The notes: generated from the letters alone by a model not told the origin. A stretch of DNA of 52,748 nucleotides from JBMOLK01 sp049325575 (GCA_049325575.1 JBMOLK010000235.1:1-52748); one strand, 5' to 3'. Positions 8,977 through 17,009 are shown, numbered from the stretch's first letter. Numbers and translations are program-made.

Positions 8977-9108
8977 CTATTTTTTCTTTCGCTCGTTATT
9001 ATACTTACTCACCAGCATAGTCCAGTCTTTATTAGGATATGCATTGCTTAAAACAAGAAAAACAGAATTCTTCATATGCCCTAAAAGTCCACGCATCCCG
9101 TTTTCAAT
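8977..9108 (-). pseudogene. 3' remnant of an unknown gene
   Basis: 43 codons open into the overlapping IS3-family remnant upstream, with no start of their own. They include ENGMRGLLGHMKNSVFLVL, then SNAYPNKDW. It reads as the tail of a real protein but I do not recognise it. It lies between the Rhs fragment and the IS3 remnant. Confidence 0.35.
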
Positions 9109-9631
9109 AAAAGTCAACAACCTTACAAGCCTGTTTCAATCTTGCTCCATTTCTTCTTGCTTCGCTAATCATGTCTACTATTCTTTTGCGTTCACAAAGG
9201 GTTATTAATCTTCCTTTTCCTCCATGAACGTCTAGAACTTTTTTTGAAGTACAAGTAATACAGCTGCTTCTGCCAATGCCTTTTCTATTGAGCTCTTTTT
9301 CATGTAGTCGATTTTTCTTTTTTTCCTCAGTAAGCTCTTCTTTTACTTCTTTTACAGCATCAGGTTCTTTAGCAATAGATGATTCTAAATCTGAACGCCA
9401 TTTTTTAACTTCATCCACATAAAGGCCATTTTTCCGGCAGTATTGGGCTAAATCATACTCTGATAAAGTGTATGTCTCCATAATAATGTGGAACTTGTCG
9501 CTTGATGTCATAGTCTTTTTATTAAAATTTATATTTTTGTTATTATTCATTTTTTTCAAAGCTCTTATTTTCCAACCATTTAAAGTAGTCATTGGAATAC
9601 CGCTTTGTTTTGAAAGATCTGTTATAGACAT
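9104..9631 (-). pseudogene. IS3-family transposase remnant (frameshifted OrfA and start of OrfB)
   Basis: The frame begins with a helix-turn-helix (LSKQSGIPMTTLNGWK) and a coiled region ending ELTEEKKKNRLHEKELNRK, as in OrfA of a two-ORF IS3-type element. Beyond residue about 125 it falls out of the usual OrfA frame (GIGRSSCITC in place of the expected KALAEAA-type helix) and then enters the head of OrfB (CERKRIVDMISEARRNGARL, then KQAC). It stops there, so the catalytic DDE domain is absent. Upstream the IS3-type end TGGACTGAACCTGGGG is intact (9657 inward). Confidence 0.65.
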
Positions 9632-9657
9632 GTTGTTTGGACCCCAGGTTCAGTCCA
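9104..9657 (-). mobile_element. truncated IS3-family element with one intact end
   Basis: The end at 9657 reads inward TGGACTGAACCTGGGGTCCA, a typical IS3-family start, 26 nt before the transposase start. The other end and the catalytic domain are missing. It sits directly downstream of the last gene of the small-protein operon. Confidence 0.65.
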
Positions 9658-9691
9658 CTCTTTTAAGTGGGAAAGTTGAGTTATTTAATTA

Positions 9692-10249
9692 TTAATTTTT
9701 TATATTAATGGAAATTACATATAATCTTTCAATAATGTGAAATGGGTTAACATTGTCAAAAGTTTTTTTATTATTCTTGGTTGTCTCAACACTTTCTTCA
9801 GGCGTATACGTAAAATCCGGTTCAGAATTAACATACTGATAATCATTGTTTTTAATATCATCCTGGCTATTACACTTATGGAGTCCATAGTTTGCAGTAT
9901 CGTTGACTTGAGTTTCGCTATACCGATTACAATTATACAGAATATCATTATTTAAGGATTCCGGGTTTTGTCCTGAACAGCTAAATTGATTGTTGTCATC
10001 TGAATTGCTGTGACGTATGCTAAAATCGTTTTTTCCATTTTCTTTATCAACAAGAGTTGAATCATACATGCTGTTACTGGTTGTTTTCCTTAACTCCGAA
10101 CTTTTTTCACCGTCTTCGTGGTTAATTGATGTTTCATTGTTATTCTCATCGTAATCAGAGTCTTCTTTAGTACTACGCCCATCCAGTCTGTTTTTTAAAA
10201 ACCTATTGTTAAGATTTTGAAAAGCTTCACTGACCTTTATTCTATTCAT
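9692..10249 (-). CDS. Asn/Asp/Ser-rich hypothetical protein, last gene of the small-protein operon
   Basis: A 185-aa hydrophilic protein. Residues 1-25 (MNRIKVSEAFQNLNNRFLKN) look helical; the rest is low-complexity and rich in Asn, Asp, Ser, Glu and Lys, with repeated Tyr-Asn motifs and three Cys. No signal peptide or membrane helix. Such composition is common in spore coat or exosporium proteins, but I recognise no family. It is the promoter-distal gene, 65 nt after the previous one, and ends 35 nt before the edge of the IS3 remnant, so the original operon may have continued further. Confidence 0.55.
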   Translation of the reverse strand: MNRIKVSEAFQNLNNRFLKNRLDGRSTKEDSDYDENNNETSINHEDGEKSSELRKTTSNSMYDSTLVDKENGKNDFSIRHSNSDDNNQFSCSGQNPESLNNDILYNCNRYSETQVNDTANYGLHKCNSQDDIKNNDYQYVNSEPDFTYTPEESVETTKNNKKTFDNVNPFHIIERLYVISINIKN

Positions 10250-10314
10250 TTACTACTAACACCCCTTTAAAAAAAATATATATTAGATATGTAACCAAGA
10301 GTCATTTTAGACCA

Positions 10315-10587
10315 TTATCGCTTTAAAATACCTAAAACGCTAACTCCTGAAGTTATTTCTACAGGTTCAAACTGTGTATTGTTTATATGTACAAGTCCTT
10401 TATCATCTACTCTAATATCTATATCCAGTCCTTCAATATTGACCTTCTCTAATACATATGGAGATATGAACACAAAAATTGAATTCATCTGCATCGCTGA
10501 AGTATTTTCAATATTGGTCAGATTAGCCTGATTAGACGTATTAATCATGAAATTATAAAATTTTTTATCCTTTACTGATGTATTCAC
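10315..10587 (-). CDS. small hypothetical protein with an RI-D/N-xxG-x-L-x-I-D/N-G-like motif
   Basis: 90 aa, soluble. Asn- and Thr-rich first third, a hydrophobic segment (SIFVFISPYVLEKVN), then IDIRVDDKGLVHINN, a beta-hairpin-like motif also seen in the proteins at 11211-11519 (LRIDKNGHLYIDG) and 10620-10904 (LRININKSGELSIDG). The three therefore look like distant paralogues that could assemble together. No named family is recognised. By analogy with MnxE/MnxF, the small partners of MnxG, these are candidates for oxidase partners; this is inference from location only. Confidence 0.5.
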   Translation of the reverse strand: MNTSVKDKKFYNFMINTSNQANLTNIENTSAMQMNSIFVFISPYVLEKVNIEGLDIDIRVDDKGLVHINNTQFEPVEITSGVSVLGILKR

Positions 10588-10619
10588 CTTCTTTTATTCC
10601 TCCTCACATAATACTGAAC

Positions 10620-10904
10620 CTATTTACAGGTAATTTTTTTATCCGAATAAACCTGTGCCTCTCCTCTTTTAATTAGTACTTCTTCGTCAAGCCCATCAAT
10701 TGAAAGCTCCCCTGATTTATTTATGTTAATTCGTAATGGGATTTTGAACTTACTCTCATCTAGCTTATTCAGAAATCGATTACCAAATATAGCCAAAAAA
10801 CTAAACTGGGATAGATGAGTGTCAATAGCATTACCCATATTTGACTGGCTTGAAAAATTCAATTTAAGAGACAATTTTTCTTGTTCCAACACATAACACC
10901 CCAA
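10620..10904 (-). CDS. small hypothetical protein of the same paralogue group
   Basis: Up to 94 aa. The first usable codon is TTG at 10904; GTG at 10892 or TTG at 10889 after GGGGTG are better placed starts, so the N-terminus is uncertain by 4-5 residues. A conserved segment (LSLKLNFSSQSNMGN) precedes a hydrophobic stretch (FSFLAIFGNRFLNKL) and the shared LRININKSGELSIDG motif. The C-terminus is basic. It lies 15 nt downstream of the preceding gene in the operon. Function is unknown. Confidence 0.5.
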   Translation of the reverse strand: MGCYVLEQEKLSLKLNFSSQSNMGNAIDTHLSQFSFLAIFGNRFLNKLDESKFKIPLRININKSGELSIDGLDEEVLIKRGEAQVYSDKKITCK

Positions 10905-10919
10905 ACATATAAAAATATA

Positions 10920-11189
10920 TTAATGTTTTTGCTCAATCATTTTCTTAATTATGGCTCTTTTCTCATCCATGGACAATGTATCATCCTGCCTAATTTCGTA
11001 TAAATGTTTCAATATATCAAATAGCCCCATATTTTTATCCTCTTTCGCAAGGTTAAATACAAATTTCTTAGTTGTTACAACCGAAAAGTCAACTTTTTGT
11101 TCAGGGCTTTTTTCACTCTCTGTTTCCTGTTTTTTTTCATATACAGGTGGATCACTTTTTAAAGGAACATTATCTAGTTTATCAGACAT
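10920..11189 (-). CDS. small hypothetical charged protein
   Basis: 89 aa, ATG start with GAGGAG 7 nt upstream. The N-terminal half is disordered and Lys/Glu/Pro-rich (PPVYEKKQETESEKSPEQK); the C-terminal half is helical (GLFDILKHLYEIRQDD, then DEKRAIIKKMIEQKH). It lacks the RI-D/N-G motif of its neighbours. It lies 21 nt after the gene ending at 11211 and 15 nt before the next. Family unknown; position suggests the same complex or coat layer. Confidence 0.5.
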   Translation of the reverse strand: MSDKLDNVPLKSDPPVYEKKQETESEKSPEQKVDFSVVTTKKFVFNLAKEDKNMGLFDILKHLYEIRQDDTLSMDEKRAIIKKMIEQKH

Positions 11190-11210
11190 GATATATCTCC
11201 TCTTTCCACT

Positions 11211-11519
11211 TTAAAATTTCACTGTAGTCTTTTCAGATCTGATAGGTGTTTTTATGTCTGTTATAACTACTGTATCACCCTTCTCTGCCTTTTTTCTTTC
11301 TTCCATCATTCTTTGCGTTTCTTCTCCCATATTTATCTTTCGATGCTTTTCAATGTTTACAAAGACACCTCTTCGGCTTGACTTGTTTTCGTCAAACTTT
11401 TCACCATCAATATAGAGGTGTCCATTCTTATCTATCCTTAACTCAGAAAATTTTCCATTTATTTTCTTCAGTCTCGAAATGATAATCCTGCTATTGTCGT
11501 TATCATTGTGATTTATCAT
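11211..11519 (-). CDS. small hypothetical protein with LRIDKNGHLYIDG motif
   Basis: 102 aa from the ATG at 11519, which follows GAGGA by 8 nt and overlaps the end of the upstream gene by 17 nt, implying translational coupling; an earlier in-frame start at 11552 lacks a ribosome site. The N-terminal part is Asn/Asp-rich, the middle holds the shared hairpin motif and the last 40 residues are a charged helix (GEETQRMMEERKKAEKGD). It is one of three distantly related proteins of the operon. No known family. Confidence 0.55.
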   Translation of the reverse strand: MINHNDNDNSRIIISRLKKINGKFSELRIDKNGHLYIDGEKFDENKSSRRGVFVNIEKHRKINMGEETQRMMEERKKAEKGDTVVITDIKTPIRSEKTTVKF

Positions 11520-11700
11520 TGCTTTCAATATCCTCCTCAATAATATCATCATTAACCTTAACAGAATAATAGGACTGAGTAATGGATGAATGTGCTGAAA
11601 GAGTCATATTAGACTGATGATTTATATTAACCTGGTCAACTTTGTCAGACTGCATGTGTACGTCACTTAATTTATTCTTGTTATCATGATCTTTAGACAT
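11503..11700 (-). CDS. small hydrophilic His/Asn/Ser-rich protein
   Basis: 65 aa, very polar, with five His and many Asp/Asn/Ser residues (DVHMQSDKVDQVNINHQSN) and an acidic tail (DDIIEEDIESND). It has no hydrophobic core or membrane segment, so it may be disordered or metal-binding. It is the first gene after the attenuator hairpin at 11783-11819 and overlaps the next gene by 17 nt. Unknown family. Confidence 0.5.
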   Translation of the reverse strand: MSKDHDNKNKLSDVHMQSDKVDQVNINHQSNMTLSAHSSITQSYYSVKVNDDIIEEDIESNDKSQ

Positions 11701-11782
11701 TGAAATGCTCCCGTATTTTTATTCTTCTCTTAGCATTTTATGCAATAAATATATAAAAGGTTCATAAATATAATGATGTTAA

Positions 11783-11819
11783 GAAAGCAGCCTACCTTAA
11801 CGCTAAAGAGGCTGCTTTC
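11783..11819 (-). terminator. attenuator-like hairpin between the peptide genes and the rest of the operon
   Basis: An 11-bp perfect stem (GAAAGCAGCCT with AGGCTGCTTTC, 15-nt loop) starts 12 nt after the stop of the nearest peptide gene on the minus strand and is followed by TTAACATCATTA. The weak T-run suggests partial termination, which would give more peptide mRNA than downstream mRNA, or 3' protection of the processed peptide message. Confidence 0.65.
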
Positions 11820-11831
11820 AAATAGTTAGTG

Positions 11832-11975
11832 TTAATCTTCTTCTTCTGCTTCAGCAACAGCAATCTGGAATTCATCAACATCCTGATATATGAATCCGTA
11901 AGCACTTAATGCCTGCTGTCCACTCTGACAAACAATTTTTTGATTGATAGCAGCCGCTTTGAATACATCACTCAT
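11832..11975 (-). CDS. acidic small peptide, paralogue 1 (47 aa)
   Basis: 47 aa, ATG preceded by AAAGGAGG, a strong ribosome site. It begins MSDVFKAAAINQKIVCQSGQ and continues to a C-terminal part IYQDVDEFQIAVAEAEEE plus Asp. Two further copies lie upstream (12037-12180, 12474-12644), almost identical except at the N-terminus. The acidic tail could bind metal ions. The shape (conserved start, Cys or Ser at position 16, acidic tail, several tandem copies) resembles a ribosomally made precursor peptide or a structural coat subunit. No modifying enzyme is beside it apart from the oxidase and I recognise no family. It is far too well conserved with its paralogues to be chance. Confidence 0.8.
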   Translation of the reverse strand: MSDVFKAAAINQKIVCQSGQQALSAYGFIYQDVDEFQIAVAEAEEED

Positions 11976-12036
11976 TTTTCGAACCTCCTTTACTATTTTT
12001 ATTTAATTTTATTGCTAGATATCTTTAAAATGATTA

Positions 12037-12180
12037 CTAGTCTTCTTCTTCTGCTTCAGCAACAGCAATCTGGAATTCATCGACATCCTGATAGATAAAT
12101 CCAAAAGCGCTTAACGCCTGCTGTCCACTTTGGCTTACAATTTTTTGATTTATTGCCGCAGCTTTAAATACATCACCCAT
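12037..12180 (-). CDS. acidic small peptide, paralogue 2 (47 aa)
   Basis: 47 aa, ATG with AAAGGGG 9 nt upstream. It differs from paralogue 1 at four positions (Gly for Ser at 2, Ser for Cys at 16, Phe for Tyr at 26, Ile-neutral changes at DNA level elsewhere), so the cysteine is not essential to the family. DNA differs at many third positions while the protein stays the same, which points to selection on the protein. It lies between the 72-aa gene and paralogue 1, 61 nt upstream of the latter. Confidence 0.8.
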   Translation of the reverse strand: MGDVFKAAAINQKIVSQSGQQALSAFGFIYQDVDEFQIAVAEAEEED

Positions 12181-12211
12181 TTGTTACACCCCTTTCTCGT
12201 TATGATATAAC

Positions 12212-12430
12212 TTACTTGTTCAATACTGACCTCATAGCAGTTAATTTGTCAACAACTGCAACATCCTCGCCCGGCTTTTTAGCAGATGCAAGGGTTTCAA
12301 GCATCTTAAAAGGATCCACACTTCCTTCTGTTTTTTCTGATTTTACATCGATCCCATAAATAGAAAAGTTAAAGGGATTAAATCTTTTAGACGTGATGTT
12401 TAAACTTTGCTTATCAAAATTTATCTTCAA
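12212..12430 (-). CDS. small hypothetical protein between the peptide genes (72 aa, TTG start)
   Basis: I place the start at the TTG at 12430, because GAAAGGAGG lies 8 nt upstream; a longer frame to 12550 only reads through the upstream peptide gene out of frame. The 72-aa product begins MKINFDKQSLNITSKRFNPF and has a central IYGIDVKSEKTEGSVDPF, then a helical C-terminus (FKMLETLASAKKPGEDVAVV). It is soluble with no known family. It lies 43 nt after paralogue 3 and 31 nt before paralogue 2. Its position inside the peptide cluster suggests it acts with the peptides, as a chaperone, leader-binding protein or co-subunit; that is inference. Confidence 0.6.
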   Translation of the reverse strand: MKINFDKQSLNITSKRFNPFNFSIYGIDVKSEKTEGSVDPFKMLETLASAKKPGEDVAVVDKLTAMRSVLNK

Positions 12431-12473
12431 TTTAGTCAACCTCCTTTCTATGAGTCTATAATGGTCCATACTA

Positions 12474-12644
12474 TCAGCAACATTTTTTTTCTTCTTCTGC
12501 TTCAGCAACAGCAATCTGGAATTCATCAACATCCTGATATATGAATCCAAAAGCGCTTAATGCCTGCTGACCGCTCTGACAAACAATTTTTTGATTAATT
12601 GCTTGTGCAGAAAAAACATCTCCGCTACAAACTGGTTTTGACAT
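12474..12644 (-). CDS. acidic small peptide, paralogue 3 with CC end (56 aa)
   Basis: 56 aa, ATG with AGGAGG 9 nt upstream; first gene of the operon. The N-terminus is longer (MSKPVCSGDVFSAQAINQKI) than in the other two copies, the core QSGQQALSAFGFIYQDVDEF is the same, and the acidic end runs through an A8 tract to Lys-Lys-Cys-Cys. It therefore has four Cys (6, 22, 55, 56). The A8 tract is a possible slippage site: moving frame there would change the CC tail. Confidence 0.75.
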   Translation of the reverse strand: MSKPVCSGDVFSAQAINQKIVCQSGQQALSAFGFIYQDVDEFQIAVAEAEEEKKCC

Positions 12645-12890
12645 AGTATTCACCTCCTTCTACGTTAATGCTAGAGTCTAAGGAGGCATTCATTATAGCA
12701 AACTACAGGTATGTTAGTAATCACCTGAACTTAGCTGAATAGGAATACTCCATAAACTATTATAGTATTATATTATGAATCAGAGATAAAATGTGTTCAT
12801 ATTATGTATACTAATTAAATTCATTTGCAAACCGGTTCCATCAACCTTGAACATCGAATATTTTCTGGGAAACAGGGTGTTTTAAGACTA
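12645..12890. other. divergent intergenic region between the small-protein operon and oxidase copy 2
   Basis: No gene. It holds the promoter-like site above; 12891 marks the start of the duplicated block. The sequence just left of that junction is unlike the sequence left of 615. Confidence 0.5.
12769..12796 (-). promoter_or_regulatory. sigma-K-like promoter of the small-protein operon
   Basis: On the minus strand CATAATATA (12777-12769) matches the sigma-K -10 consensus CATANNNTA exactly, with AC dinucleotides (in ACAC, 12796-12793) 15 and 17 nt upstream for the -35. It lies 125 nt upstream of the first peptide gene. Sigma-K directs late mother-cell genes for coat and exosporium. The motif is short and the DNA A+T-rich, so chance is possible. 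Confidence 0.5.
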
Positions 12891-15800
12891 TAGAATGAAT
12901 TAATTATTACCTATATATAATTATGTATAAATTATGAATTTCCAAAAGTATCTTGAAATCAGTATTCATATTTTACGGAATTATCTATATTTTAAGTCAT
13001 ATATATATCACGACAACAAGCTTCTTATCTCAGCAATTACAATTAATATTTTAATAAATAGTCAACATAATTATCTTTTAATGAATATTATACATAAAAA
13101 GATAATTATCGAGGTGATTCTTTTATGAGCAGTTGTATTAATACAGAGAAAGGGGTTATTTGCTGGAAAGGTAAAAAAGTTCCCTTAAGGCACTTCAATA
13201 TTGAAGCCATTTCTATACGCATTGTGTATAATAAGTCTGGCGACCATGATCCTAACGGACTAATGTACGTGCTCAAGGAAAATAAAAACGCTGTCAAACA
13301 AGCTGTTGTCACGAATCCTTTTAATCCGGTAGATCTTGTTCAACCTTTGGTAATAAGAGCAAACCTGGGAGATTTTATCATTGTAGATTTTGAAAATACC
13401 CTTGACAGACGTGCATCTATTCATATTCAGGATATTGAATATGATGTTCTTACATCAGACGGCGCATCTATTGGTTTTAACCCGGACACTACTGCACAAG
13501 AGAAGATAAGGTATTGTTGGTTTGCAGATAAAGAAGGAATCTTTATGTTTCATGATATGGCAGACCCTGGAAGTGGAGAAAAATCAACTAATGTACACGG
13601 GTTATTCGGTGCACTGATTGTTGAGCCGGTTGGAGCAACGTGGACAGATCCGGTAACAGGTGATGAGTTAAAGAGCGGTTGTTATGCAGATATACACCAC
13701 CCGGCTAACCATGATTTCAGAGAGTATGTTACTATATTTCATGACGAACCGGAGATAAAGGATAAAAATGGCGATAATCCAATAAACCCCGAAACAGGTA
13801 TGCCTGAGTCAACCATGCCTATTAACTACAGGGCCGAACCAATGCGAAACCGTCATCCCGACTGTCCCGGATGTGTTGGCGAAGAAGTTTCCTTAAGCTC
13901 ATGGCCATTTGGCGACACAGCTACTCCTATTTTGCGGGCATATGTTGGTGACCCGGCAAAAATCAGGTTGATCCACGGAGGTATTAAAGAAACACATGTA
14001 TTCCATCTTCATAACCACCAGTGGAGACTGGAACCAAATGACCCAAAATCAACAATAATAGACTCTATTTCGTTTAGCCCACAGCAGTGCATAACTATTG
14101 AACCTTTATTCGGCGCAGGAAGTTTAAACGGATGCATCGGTGATGTTATCTGGCACTGCCATCTTTACCCACACTTTGGTGAAGGCATGTGGGGGTTATG
14201 GAGAATCCTTGACAGATTGGAAGATGGCACACGTACACTGCCTGACGGAACCCCGCAACCTGCTCTGAAACCACTTCCCGATAGGGCTCCGCCACCGTTA
14301 ACTGACGACAAGCATCCGGGGTTTCCCAATTTTATTGCAGGAAAAATCGGAAAAAAAGCTTTCAAGCCGCCACTCGGAATCATTGGACAAGAAGCAAGGA
14401 TGCCTACCCCGTTGGAAGAGGCAAATTTTGTTCCAAATGCCGTCCCAGGAGCATTATATTCTAATCCTTGTCCACCGGATGCACCCTTGAAAGTGTTTGA
14501 AGTATCAGCAATTCAGACATGTATTAAATACAATAACCAGGGGTGGCATGACCCTGAAGGCAGATTGTTTGTATTGAAAGAAGACGAAAAAGCTGTATTA
14601 AATGGCCTGAAGGAGCCCGAACCCTTTGTTATAAGAGCAAATGCAGGTGATTGCATAGAAATAAGACTTACAAACAAGCTTCCACCCAAAATCGGTGGCA
14701 ATGCTTTTCAATTTAGGACTGAAACTACTGAAGCAGGCTGGCATATACATCTGGTAAAATTCGATGCAATAGTAGCAGATGGAAGTGCAAACGGTTGGGA
14801 TAATGATGCATCCGCAATTCCAGGTGATACGTTGATCGAACGCTTCTATGCCGATAGTGAGTTAAGAACTGTTTTCTTCCACGATCACCTTTTTGCTAAC
14901 ACCCATCAGCAACACGGGTTATTTGGTGTTCTGATCATTGAACCTCAAAATTCCACGTACCATGATATTCAAACAGGAAAAGAAATAAAAAGCGGAACAA
15001 AAGCGGTTATCCGAGTTCCTGGGCAATCTGATTTCAGAGAATTTGTTCTGGCAGTCCATGATTTTGCGTTACTTTTCGACAGGAACGGAAACCCTTTGAA
15101 TCCTCCTCCATTCCCCAGTTCACCGGACGATCCAGGCGTAATGGGAGTAAATTACAAGTGCGAGCCTTTGCAATTCAGAAAAGGCGATCCAGCTTATGTT
15201 TTCAGTTCATATGTACACGGTGACCCTGTAACACCAATTCTGGAAACATATGAAGGCGACCCCATAAGAATAAGGCTGTTTGACGGATCTCATGAGGAGC
15301 AGCATTCCTTCAATCTTCATGGTATAAGATGGAGGAAGGAACCTACAGATGTTTTGTCACCCCATGTTCAATCGCAGACTATAGGTATATCGGAAGCTTT
15401 CAATATTGAGATAGACGAGGACTACAAAAAAGGGGACTACCTTTATTATTTCGGAGGATTAGATGATCTGTGGCTTGGTTTGTGGGGTATATTAAGAGTC
15501 CACAAAGAAAAGGTTTGTCACCTTTTGCCTTTGAGAGACAGGCCTTTACCTCCAAAAAGATCAGAACCTCTGCCTGAAAAAACAGGCAATCCGCCGCCAA
15601 TTGCCGTTAACCCTGGAAATCCCTGTCCTGCAGGTGCAAATTACAGAAAATATGAAATAGTTGCTATACAAAAGGATATTGTCTATAACAGGTTTGGAGA
15701 CCATGATCCTAATGGACTTCTGTTTGTTCTGAAAGAATACGAAAAAGAGGTATTAAGTGGGAAGATAAATCCAAGTCCGCTCATACTAAGAGCCAATGCG

Positions 15801-16646
15801 GGAGATTGTATTGAAGTAACATTGATAAACCATTTATACAAGCCTATTAATCAGCACTTTCATCCCGGAGTCCCAGTTGATGCACCATTTCCACCATCCA
15901 ACAGGGTTTCTATTCATACACAGTTACTAAAATATGATGTACTAGGCTCTGATGGCGCAACAATCGGATTTAACCCCGATCAAACGATAGGTCCGGATGA
16001 AAGCATAACGTACAGATGGTTTGCAGATAAAGAACTGGGAGCATGCGTTTTAACAGGGTTTGCAGATATACGCAACCACAGGCATCACGGTTTATTCGGA
16101 ACAATAATTATAGAACCCACATGTTCAAAATATATAAATCCTACAAAAGGTGATGAATGCAAGTTCGGCATTAGAGACAGCATCGTGGTTTCCGCCCCAG
16201 GTCAACCCGATTTTAGAGAATTCGTCTTATTCATGCATGATGGAATCAGCCTCTATGATAAGAATAACAATCCCATTCCCGACCCTTTGAACTTACATTC
16301 TGAATCTGAACGTCTTGATTTTGAAGATCAGGGACAGAAAGGTTTCAACTATCGTTCTGAAAGATTTGAGAACAGACTTGAAAACAAACCTGATATCCAT
16401 CTGGTCATGAGTTCAAGAATACACGGCGACCCTTCAACACCGGTTTTTAAAACTTATCCAGGTGACCCTATAAGGATACGGTTGATAATGCCGGCAGATA
16501 AGCCCCGAAATCATAGTTTTGTTATACATGGACACTCGTGGAAACAGCAATTTACCGATCCTCTGTCTGATATCATTTCCTGCCAAGGCGCCATTAGTGT
16601 CGGAAATACATTCAACCTGCATCTCGAAGACGGTGCTAGTCCTTTT
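12891..16646. repeat. large direct repeat, copy 2
   Basis: Matches 615-4376 at an offset of 12270 in the coding part and 12276 at the extreme left, the difference being the 6-nt indel. The right end coincides with the first base of the IS3-family element. Because this copy is the one divergent from the small-protein operon, it may be the original location. Confidence 0.95.
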
Positions 16647-16664
16647 GGAGTGAACCGGATTTGA
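13125..16664 (+). pseudogene. C-terminally truncated copy of the MnxG-like multicopper oxidase
   Basis: Identical to the first 1174 residues of the intact copy, then six foreign residues (GVNRI after the junction) and a stop inside the IS3 end. It loses the last 71 residues, that is, the end of the sixth cupredoxin domain (the WGILRV strand) and the basic tail. All four copper motifs remain (HLHNH, HCHLYPH, HIH, HDH) and promoter, stem-loop and ribosome site are unchanged, so it could still make a nearly full-length protein. Missing the final strands of the last barrel usually destabilises a cupredoxin domain, so I list it as a pseudogene with doubt. Confidence 0.75.
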
Positions 16665-16688
16665 TAAACACACTGAAAGGTTGATATA

Positions 16689-17009
16689 ATGAATGTACTC
16701 AGAAAGGACGTGCTCAGTGTGAAAGGCAAATCATTTACAGCAGAATATAAGAAGGAAATTATTAAGCTTGTAACAGAAGGTGACAAAAAGGTTACAGATG
16801 TTGCAAAGGATATCGGAGTGTCAGATACAACTATCAGAAAGTGGATAAAACTATATGGTGAACATGGCAATAATGCTTTTCCAGGCAAAGGCTTCTTAAG
16901 GCCTGAAGATGAAGAAATGCGCAAACTAAAGAGACAAATATTTGATCTTCAGGAGGAAAATGAAATATTAAAAAAAGCTATGCGCATCTTCACAAAGCCC
17001 GAGAGATAA
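16689..17009 (+). CDS. IS3-family OrfA
   Basis: A 106-aa DNA-binding protein: helix-turn-helix around residues 20-45 (KVTDVAKDIGVSDTTIRKW) followed by a leucine-rich coiled coil (EEMRKLKRQIFDLQEENEIL) for oligomerisation. In this family OrfA binds the ends and, fused to OrfB by ribosomal frameshift, forms the transposase. The start is ATG at 16689 in the IS leader; a second candidate lies at 16719 (GTG). The gene looks intact. Confidence 0.85.
   Translation: MNVLRKDVLSVKGKSFTAEYKKEIIKLVTEGDKKVTDVAKDIGVSDTTIRKWIKLYGEHGNNAFPGKGFLRPEDEEMRKLKRQIFDLQEENEILKKAMRIFTKPER
16951..16977 (+). promoter_or_regulatory. programmed -1 frameshift signal of the IS3 element
   Basis: The slippery run A7G (16970-16977) near the end of OrfA is preceded by AGGAGG at 16951-16956, a Shine-Dalgarno-like stimulator 13 nt upstream. 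Slipping back one base joins OrfA to the OrfB frame, which is open from here through KAREIRYQFIKEHSS. This arrangement is characteristic of IS3-family elements. Confidence 0.7.

Noticed and set aside
12212..12550. 112-codon reading of the 72-aa gene
   Set aside because: The extra 40 codons overlap peptide gene 3 in another frame, while GAAAGGAGG precedes the internal TTG at 12430.
11832..12644. Firm call of a RiPP biosynthetic cluster
   Set aside because: There is no radical SAM enzyme, cyclase, protease or exporter nearby and no clear leader cleavage site; a structural role is at least as likely.
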